Shown here: piece by piece, positions 9,701 through 13,179 of the stretch
How the letters are laid out: every line of letters begins with the position of its first letter
How positions within the stretch are numbered: position 1 is the stretch's first letter
Assembly (NCBI GenBank): GCA_046542305.1
Contig: JBKHBQ010000093.1
Coordinates: 1-13,179, forward strand
Length of the DNA stretch: 13,179 nt
Reading direction: 5' to 3'
Source: JBKHBQ01 sp046542305
GTDB lineage: Bacteria; Bacteroidota; Bacteroidia; Bacteroidales; 4484-276
Notes under the pieces: model-generated
What the model was told of the DNA's origin: nothing
What the model saw: only the letters and a program-made list of their open reading frames with translations
The model's database searches: none
Made by a program: the position numbers and the translations under genes

Positions 9701-10136
9701 TGCGGTATTCATCGTGGTCGATGCTGGCGATGTCCGACCGTTTGGCTAAATCCGCGATGGCTTCCGGTGTGGCCATGCAGTTGATGACATTGGCAATCCA
9801 GAATGTTTTTACTGCCGAAACCCGCGCAGAACGCTCCAGGTTGTTCAGCTCGGCAACAACGCCTTCCTGCGAAAGACTCGAAAAATCCTTTAAAACCGAA
9901 ATCACGTGGGCGCGCCGTTCTTCCTTCGACATGCTCCTGACCTCTGTGATCAGGCGCTGCGAATCGAATTTGTCGCGCAGGGTAATATTGATTCGGATAA
10001 ATTCTCCCGGGTTTACCGACTGGATTTTCTCATTAAGTTGTGGTGTAATGATTTCCTGGCCTGCAGGATTGGCGTTTAGTGTGAACGAGCCAAGGGTAAA
10101 GAGTGCAAAAAATAACAGTGTAAAATAGTGTCTCAT
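6738..10136 (-). CDS. Secreted S8 subtilisin-like serine protease with T9SS type A sorting domain
   Basis: This gene encodes 1132 residues. I chose the ATG at 10136 because it opens a hydrophobic signal peptide (MRHYFTLLFFALFTLG) after an AT-rich leader; an in-frame ATG 27 codons upstream (10217) would bury that signal. Residues about 25-150 look like an I9-type pro-region. The S8 domain has a complete catalytic set: Asp196 in SVIDTGV, His236 in NGHGTHCAGT, oxyanion Asn331 in AAGNEG and Ser440 in GWSGTSMATP. A five-glycine loop follows Asp269. Two modules with acidic Asn/Gly loops come next (Asn511, NDEAGNGDGFVDPGE; Asp628, DSSGNNNGSLDPGE), matching those of the neighbouring C25 peptidases. 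Residues about 733-863 resemble a jelly-roll, choice-of-anchor type domain, followed by two PKD/Ig-like domains (about 870-1045). A T9SS sorting domain (about 1054-1132) contains NPNP at 1060-1063. The expected role is an extracellular endopeptidase; the HGTHC sequence recalls proteinase K-type enzymes. Confidence 0.93.
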   Translation of the reverse strand: MRHYFTLLFFALFTLGSFTLNANPAGQEIITPQLNEKIQSVNPGEFIRINITLRDKFDSQRLITEVRSMSKEERRAHVISVLKDFSSLSQEGVVAELNNLERSARVSAVKTFWIANVINCMATPEAIADLAKRSDIASIDHDEYRIVLDPRENENAFFVEGVPGSREITWNVLKINADEVWALGLNGEGIIVSVIDTGVNYDHQDLQDHVWESTEYPNHGYDFINNDNDPMDDNGHGTHCAGTVAGDGTAGSQTGVAPEATIMCCKVLDGGGGGNESAVWSAVEFSLEQGAHVLSLSLGWQHSWGPNRTVWRQTFDNVLAAGIIASVAAGNEGDQQFSYPIPDNVRTPGDVPPPWLHPDQTLTGGISGVICVGSTTSSDQVSGFSSRGPLDWSDISPYNDYAYDPDMGLIRPDISAPGSNIKSLAHYSNTGYEDGWSGTSMATPANAGMIALMLQKNPNLTPEDISRIVEETAEVLQAGKNNNSGSGRIDALAAVEATSPPGPTYYSHIINDEAGNGDGFVDPGESILLTLAMANFSDEPAENVMVNLATDSEYITISDSTEFFGNFSLEDIIEMEDAFAFDAANNIPGNEMIEFFVNAYNDDQTWESSFTITAHGVTLELGEFSILDSSGNNNGSLDPGETADIVIETLNSGQLDALASMAYLSSTSSFITINTASFDLEDILAGGSATAVFSVEVDQLTPVGTSLDLDFSVESGDYLLEHTFHPKVGLIVEDFETGDFSQFEWDFAGNADWTIVNTGAWEGTYAAKSGVIGNSQATELQITLEVANDDSIAFYRKVSSEADYDFLMFYIDNEKMDEWAGNVDWGRASFPVSAGEHTFRWRYEKDVYVTGGDDCAWVDYIELPAMVDETMTVYAGDDDQICEGLQFQTAASAQNYISLLWETSGTGTFDDTTSMTAMYTPSTDDWEYGMVTLSLTGIDLSGNALTDDMDLVFMPMPAYPGEISGPEEVCQGSAESYTINALETADYYNWELIPTEAGAYLSNDTVVTVSFSEDYTGQAVLKVQGVNDCGAGEISEELFIQIEDCTSVGEIDQSAFMEINPNPAGEFVTISFPEQMTDAVVSIMDLSGKTLIEERVMDNYTTMDISNLNNGVYLISVKNDQFRMIEKLIIRN
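9316..9330. repeat. Five perfect CCG triplets inside the subtilase gene
   Basis: Five CCG units in a row encode most of a run of five glycines (residues 270-274) in a loop after the strand bearing KVLD. The repeat keeps the reading frame, so gain or loss of units would only change loop length. Confidence 0.6.
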
Positions 10137-10350
10137 GTTTATTTGTTTTGTAAGTGAAAATGCTTTAGCTAAGACCATATGATTGCCGAATGGTTGCCCG
10201 GTTTCCCAAAAGTTCATGCAGGTGTACGGATGGTATTAAAATCGGAATGCGATTAGCTGCTCAATTGAAAAAAAAACAGCTAAGAGTCTGATATTGTTTA
10301 CCGGTTCGCGGTTTGTTCATCTGCAGCAACTATTCTTGTCGTTTCCTTTT
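10137..10350. other. Intergenic stretch upstream of the subtilase gene
   Basis: These 214 nt separate the stop of the 247-residue unrecognised gene from the chosen subtilase start. I found no TAnnTTTG box on the minus strand, no convincing terminator hairpin and no ORF with recognisable content. An in-frame upstream ATG at 10217 is judged not to be the start. The sequence next to the chosen ATG (ACAAAACAAATAAAC on the minus strand) is A-rich without a Shine-Dalgarno, which is common in this phylum. Confidence 0.5.
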
Positions 10351-11094
10351 TTAGTGAAATTTTCTTTTCACAATTTCCAAAAGCTTGTTCATGGCGGTCT
10401 GGCTTTCTTCGCCTTTTGCCTTTAATCTTAGTTCGTCGATATACTGAAGTGCATCATGGAAGTGATCGAAGCTGTTGAGCTTGTCGATCGACTGATTGTA
10501 CTTCGACATTTCGCCGTCAAAGATATGATTTATCATTAAGAATTTATCATTGAGTCCGATGGCCGACCGGATATCTTCTATGCGATGCTGTTTGATTTTT
10601 GCAGCCACGCTGTTGTCATGGTTGGTTTTATACACATCCAAAAGTGTTTTGGAAGGGGTAAACAAATCCACGGCAGCTTTGGATGGCGGATCCAATTTGC
10701 TGTTGAGTGGCTGGTTGGAGCCGTTTTTCTGCGGCAGCTCCTGAGGCTGTTCCGGCTTTGGCTTTTTTTTGTTGTCATAAAGTTGCCCTGAATCGGCATG
10801 TGGCTTCTCATCGGGGGTTTTAGCGGGTTTATCGGAATCGGATTCCGGTTTATCTTCAGGAAAAGCAAACGCACCGGATTCCTGCGGTTCATGTTGCTGT
10901 GCTTCGCGGCCAGGTTGATTTGCTGTGACGGATTCAAGGTCGGAAATCAGATCATACAGTTGACGGATGCGGGTTATGAGAATATCCCTGTCGATCCTGG
11001 AAATTTTTCTGCCGGAAACCTCTGCACGATCCCAGTCTTTCTGTATCTTGCCGATCAGTTTGCCGATTTCTTCGCTGATATGTTGATTGTTCAT
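10351..11094 (-). CDS. Conserved-looking hypothetical protein with charged linker and helical C-terminal domain
   Basis: I do not recognise a named function for this 247-residue protein. It has no signal peptide or membrane segment, so it is probably cytoplasmic. Residues 1-57 look helical and basic/acidic mixed (EEIGKLIGKIQKDWDR). Residues about 58-140 form a low-complexity, probably disordered linker rich in Pro, Glu, Asp, Lys and Gln. Residues about 143-247 form a compact, mostly helical domain with the stretches IRSAIGLNDKFLMINHIFDG and YNQSIDKLNSFDHFHDALQY and a basic end (IVKRKFH). This C-terminal pattern resembles uncharacterised proteins I recall as common in Bacteroidota; that is memory, not a search. 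It is transcribed away from tdk and in the same direction as the protease genes, 214 nt upstream of the subtilase, so co-transcription is possible but not shown. No Shine-Dalgarno precedes the ATG. Confidence 0.8.
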   Translation of the reverse strand: MNNQHISEEIGKLIGKIQKDWDRAEVSGRKISRIDRDILITRIRQLYDLISDLESVTANQPGREAQQHEPQESGAFAFPEDKPESDSDKPAKTPDEKPHADSGQLYDNKKKPKPEQPQELPQKNGSNQPLNSKLDPPSKAAVDLFTPSKTLLDVYKTNHDNSVAAKIKQHRIEDIRSAIGLNDKFLMINHIFDGEMSKYNQSIDKLNSFDHFHDALQYIDELRLKAKGEESQTAMNKLLEIVKRKFH

Positions 11095-11125
11095 GATGGA
11101 AGCTGGCGATTTTGGAACAGAATTC

Positions 11126-11147
11126 TTTAAATTTGCCGCAATTTAAA
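11126..11147. repeat. Perfect 8-bp inverted repeat in the tdk divergent intergenic region
   Basis: TTTAAATT (11126-11133) and AATTTAAA (11140-11147) are exact reverse complements separated by TGCCGC. The left arm overlaps the tdk -7 box, and the whole element sits 31 nt upstream of the divergent gene starting at 11094. Its AT-only arms and promoter overlap fit a dimeric regulator's operator, but chance occurrence in AT-rich intergenic DNA is possible. Confidence 0.5.
11128..11135 (+). promoter_or_regulatory. Candidate -7 box for tdk
   Basis: TAAATTTG followed by C is an exact match to the Bacteroidota TAnnTTTG element. A TTTG at 11111-11114 lies upstream, but the 13-nt gap is shorter than the usual 19-21, so the -33 element is doubtful. 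Transcription from here would give a leader of roughly 110 nt before the tdk ATG. Confidence 0.5.
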
Positions 11148-11237
11148 CGAATGAATCACAAAAAGATTATCTGTCAGGCAACAGGAATTGTCATAAGATT
11201 TATGGATGAATCGGTGGCGATTACAGGCTGCGACGAA

Positions 11238-11242
11238 AAGGA
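11238..11242 (+). promoter_or_regulatory. Ribosome binding site of tdk
   Basis: AAGGA, within GAAAAGGAC, lies 9 nt before the ATG at 11252. It is the only gene start in this window where I noted a Shine-Dalgarno-like sequence, and it supports the chosen tdk start. Confidence 0.55.
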
Positions 11243-11251
11243 CAATAATAT

Positions 11252-11839
11252 ATGTTTCTTGAAACGAAAATAGATCCTTCGTTGCGAAGGGGTTGGATCG
11301 AGGTGATTTGCGGCTCGATGTTCTCTGGAAAAACCGAGGAACTGATCCGTCGCCTGAAACGTGCCAGGATATCACGGCAGAAGGTGGAGATATTTAAACC
11401 CGCCATCGATGTACGATACGACCATGAAAAAGTGGTATCGCATGATGCCAACAGCATCGTGTCCACACCGGTGGAATCATCGTCGCAGATCCTGCTGATG
11501 GTAAACGACGTGGATGTGGTGGGCATCGATGAGGCACAGTTTTTCGATCCGGAACTTCCAGCAGTCTGCAACCAGTTGGCCAATGGCGGGTTGAGGGTGG
11601 TCGTGGCAGGGCTGGATATGGATTTTACGGGTAAACCTTTTGGCCCCATCCCAGCCCTGATGTCTACTGCCGAATACGTCACCAAAGTACACGCCATCTG
11701 TATCAGGTGCGGAAATCTTGCACAGTATTCACATAGAATTGCAGGTGGCGAAAAGCTGGTTGAACTGGGCGAAACCGATAGTTATGAGCCTCTATGCCGC
11801 CGGTGCTTTCAGGAAGCCAGAAAAGAAAAAAGGGTGTAA
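11252..11839 (+). CDS. tdk: Thymidine kinase (type II, TK1-like)
   Basis: This 195-residue protein phosphorylates thymidine to dTMP with ATP in the cytoplasm, the salvage route to dTTP. Its length is normal for the family. The P-loop GSMFSGKT is at residues 21-28 and the Walker B/catalytic stretch DEAQFF at 93-98, with Glu94 the expected catalytic base. The AGLDMDFTGKPFGP segment (119-132) and the lasso region with YSHR (159-162) are typical of type II enzymes. Four cysteines in two CxxC pairs (150/153 and 182/185) form the structural zinc site. The sequence closely follows Bacteroidales thymidine kinases as I remember them, including the N-terminal GWIEVICGSMFSGKTEELIR pattern. A Shine-Dalgarno-like AAGGA precedes the start. 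The gene is divergent from the hypothetical gene at 10351-11094 and has no clear terminator after its stop. Confidence 0.97.
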   Translation: MFLETKIDPSLRRGWIEVICGSMFSGKTEELIRRLKRARISRQKVEIFKPAIDVRYDHEKVVSHDANSIVSTPVESSSQILLMVNDVDVVGIDEAQFFDPELPAVCNQLANGGLRVVVAGLDMDFTGKPFGPIPALMSTAEYVTKVHAICIRCGNLAQYSHRIAGGEKLVELGETDSYEPLCRRCFQEARKEKRV

Positions 11840-11862
11840 GGATCAGACCCTGCTTTTGGAAT

Positions 11863-11880
11863 AATATTTTTGCAAATATT
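11863..11880. repeat. Perfect 7-bp inverted repeat over the first cyclophilin's -7 box
   Basis: AATATTT (11863-11869) and AAATATT (11874-11880) are exact reverse complements with a 4-nt TTGC spacer. The element covers the candidate -7 box at 11865-11872. It may be an operator or a coincidence of AT-rich sequence. Confidence 0.4.
11865..11872 (+). promoter_or_regulatory. Candidate -7 box for the cyclophilin lipoprotein gene
   Basis: TATTTTTG followed by C matches TAnnTTTG and lies 57 nt before the ATG at 11930. The only nearby upstream TTTG (11855-11858) is too close to be a -33 element, so the promoter call rests on the -7 box alone. Confidence 0.45.
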
Positions 11881-11929
11881 CAGTTTTCAACATTAAACAT
11901 CAATTACAAACTATTTGAAATTTAATCTG

Positions 11930-12694
11930 ATGAAAAAGGTTTATAGCATTTCACTGGCAATCGTTTCCGTATTTTTAATGATTTCATGCGCCAGCGATGG
12001 ACAAAAACAGAAAACTGCTGAAGAAACCACACAGCAGCAGGATGTGGTCAGGGATCAGGCTGAAGAACCTGCAACCCGGTCGGAAGCCACACCGGAAAGT
12101 ACCGGCAGCAAAGCACTGATTAAAACCGATTATGGTAATATGACCGTGCTGCTTTACGACGAAACACCGCAGCACCGCGATAATTTTATTAAACTTGTGG
12201 AAGATGGATTTTATGACGGCACGTTGTTTCACCGGGTGATTCCGGATTTTATGATCCAGGGCGGGGATCCCGATTCCAAAGAAGCTACGCCCGACCAACC
12301 GCTCGGCAGGGGAGGCCCCGGATACACGATCGAGGCTGAGTTTCATCCTGATTACATCCACAAAAAAGGTGCGCTGGCAGCCGCACGCCAGGGTAATCAG
12401 GTGAACCCCGAACGCCGCTCGTCCGGCTCCCAGTTCTATATCGTACAGGGCAAGCCTGTTTCCGCCAACGAATTAAATGCCAATGCATCGCGTACAGGCG
12501 CATTTTATACTGCTGATCAGATTGCAGCGTATCAAAAAATCGGCGGTACACCGTTTCTCGATAACGAGTATACCGTCTTCGGCGAAGTGATCGAAGGGCT
12601 CGAAGTAATCGACAGGATTGCTGCGGTTAATACCGGTTCGATGAATCGTCCGGTGAAGGATGTGAAAATGACCATCGAGATGATTGAAGAATAA
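11930..12694 (+). CDS. Cyclophilin-type peptidyl-prolyl cis-trans isomerase, lipoprotein
   Basis: This 254-residue protein catalyses cis-trans isomerisation of X-Pro bonds and probably assists folding of exported proteins in the periplasm. I chose the ATG at 11930 because it opens a lipoprotein signal peptide ending in LMISC, with lipid-modified Cys20; a TTG 15 nt upstream is in frame but would only lengthen the signal. A polar, Gln/Glu/Thr-rich tether (about 21-60) precedes the cyclophilin domain (about 62-250). Key residues are FHRV with catalytic Arg102, FMIQGGD at 107-113, SGSQFYIV at 166-172 and later EYTVFGEV. An insert of about 30 residues between QFYIV and the FLDNEY strand (ANASRTGAFYTADQIAAYQK region) is longer than in small bacterial cyclophilins. 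The human Trp121 position appears to be Phe, as in many bacterial enzymes. It is followed by a second cyclophilin gene with its own promoter. Confidence 0.93.
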   Translation: MKKVYSISLAIVSVFLMISCASDGQKQKTAEETTQQQDVVRDQAEEPATRSEATPESTGSKALIKTDYGNMTVLLYDETPQHRDNFIKLVEDGFYDGTLFHRVIPDFMIQGGDPDSKEATPDQPLGRGGPGYTIEAEFHPDYIHKKGALAAARQGNQVNPERRSSGSQFYIVQGKPVSANELNANASRTGAFYTADQIAAYQKIGGTPFLDNEYTVFGEVIEGLEVIDRIAAVNTGSMNRPVKDVKMTIEMIEE

Positions 12695-12761
12695 GTCATT
12701 GTCCCACCTGGTTTTATTTCCCGGTTCATTCTGGTAAAAGATCCCTTTTTTTTGCAAAAGC

Positions 12762-12791
12762 TTTGCGCCTGCCGGCGAATTGCTAAATTTG
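12762..12791 (+). promoter_or_regulatory. Bacteroidota-type promoter of the second cyclophilin gene
   Basis: TTTG at 12762-12765 and TAAATTTG at 12784-12791 are separated by 18 nt, close to the phylum's -33/-7 arrangement (TTTG, about 19-21 nt, TAnnTTTG). The -7 box is followed by C, as in the other candidate boxes here. It lies in the 163-nt gap between the two cyclophilin genes, 66 nt before the ATG at 12858, and is the best-supported promoter in the window. Confidence 0.65.
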
Positions 12792-12857
12792 CAGATCCGT
12801 TACACTAGGCCGGGAATTTCCTCCATTGGAAAACCCTGCCACAAACAGATATTTAAT

Positions 12858-13179
12858 ATGAAAACAAGAATTTTAATTTTAACGATTGCTCTGGGTTTCG
12901 GCCTTCAGGCATTAGCACAGGAAAAAATGAAAAAATTTGTTATTCACACCAACTACGGTGACATCAAAGGTGTCCTGTACAACGACACCCCGAAACATCG
13001 CGATAATTTCGTGAAGCTGGTAAAGGAAGGCTGGTACGATGACTCGTACTTTCACCGTGTAATCCAGGATTTTATGATCCAGGGCGGGCATAATGCCGAG
13101 GGGGAAGTAGATCCGGGATATACCATTCCCGCAGAGATTACCACGGAACATTTCCATAAAAAAGGCGCTCTGGCTGCTG
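12858..13179 (+). CDS. Cyclophilin-type peptidyl-prolyl isomerase with signal peptide; C-terminus cut by the window edge
   Basis: This is a partial gene: 107 codons are visible and no stop is reached. The ATG at 12858 opens a Sec signal peptide (MKTRILILTIALGFGLQALA) with likely cleavage before Gln21 and no lipobox cysteine, so the protein is expected to be soluble in the periplasm. The cyclophilin domain starts almost at once (about residue 26). FHRV contains catalytic Arg67 and is followed by DFMIQGGH at 71-78, where the usual Asp after QGG is His. The core TPKHRDNFVKLVKEGWYD is very close to the same region of the upstream lipoprotein cyclophilin, so the two are paralogues, probably from tandem duplication. 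It has its own promoter (12762-12791). The SQFF region and the C-terminus lie outside the window. Confidence 0.9.
   Translation, partial: MKTRILILTIALGFGLQALAQEKMKKFVIHTNYGDIKGVLYNDTPKHRDNFVKLVKEGWYDDSYFHRVIQDFMIQGGHNAEGEVDPGYTIPAEITTEHFHKKGALAA

Noticed and set aside
9565..10128. A 187-codon plus-strand frame opposite the subtilase N-terminus
   Set aside because: Ser-rich antisense translation of the signal peptide and pro-region; no family resemblance.
10137..10217. Upstream in-frame ATG extending the subtilase by 27 codons
   Set aside because: The extra residues (MNFWETGQPFGNHMVLAKAF) are not signal-like and would place the hydrophobic signal core far from the N-terminus; the ATG at 10136 gives a standard signal peptide.
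11915..11929. TTG start five codons before the lipoprotein cyclophilin ATG
   Set aside because: The ATG at 11930 directly gives MKK plus a hydrophobic lipoprotein signal; the TTG version adds five residues without a ribosome binding site.
12751..12767. GCAAAAGCTTTGC as a terminator after the first cyclophilin
   Set aside because: The stem is only 5 bp with a 3-nt loop, lacks a following T tract, and overlaps the -33 element of the next gene's promoter.

Overview
The window looks like chromosomal DNA from a Bacteroidota bacterium, probably an environmental member of the Bacteroidales or a related order. The evidence is: C-terminal type IX secretion (T9SS) sorting domains on two large secreted proteins; gingipain-like C25 peptidases and a GEVED domain; a Bacteroidales-like thymidine kinase; start sites that mostly lack a Shine-Dalgarno sequence; and TAnnTTTG promoter boxes, the -7 element typical of this phylum. 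No RNA gene, CRISPR array, insertion sequence or phage gene was seen.

Layout. Positions 1-10136 (minus strand) hold three very large secreted protease genes in a row, transcribed leftward in the order S8 subtilase (10136 to 6738), C25 peptidase with GEVED and T9SS domains (6656 to 2721), and a second C25 peptidase (from 2576) that runs off the left edge. Hairpins follow the first two genes. A minus-strand gene for an unrecognised cytoplasmic-looking protein (11094 to 10351) lies upstream of the subtilase. From 11095 the polarity switches: thymidine kinase tdk (11252-11839), a cyclophilin-type peptidyl-prolyl isomerase lipoprotein (11930-12694) and a second cyclophilin with a cleavable signal peptide (12858 to the right edge) are all on the plus strand.

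How the genes may work together. The two complete proteases have the expected parts of a Sec-exported, T9SS-secreted zymogen: signal peptide, pro-region, catalytic domain, Ig-like stalk and C-terminal sorting domain. The third has the same N-terminal parts and is cut before its C-terminus. All three carry the same pair of about 110-residue beta-rich modules, each opening with an acidic Asn/Gly loop that resembles a calcium site, although their catalytic domains belong to unrelated families (C25 cysteine, S8 serine). This suggests modular exchange and perhaps a coordinated extracellular proteolytic system. The two periplasm-directed cyclophilins could help fold exported proteins, but nothing in the sequence links them to the proteases. 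The tdk gene is housekeeping nucleotide salvage.

I do not see a clearly new biological system. The most interesting items are the module pair shared across two protease families, the perfect inverted repeats over promoter boxes in the tdk and first cyclophilin upstream regions, and the unrecognised 247-residue protein.
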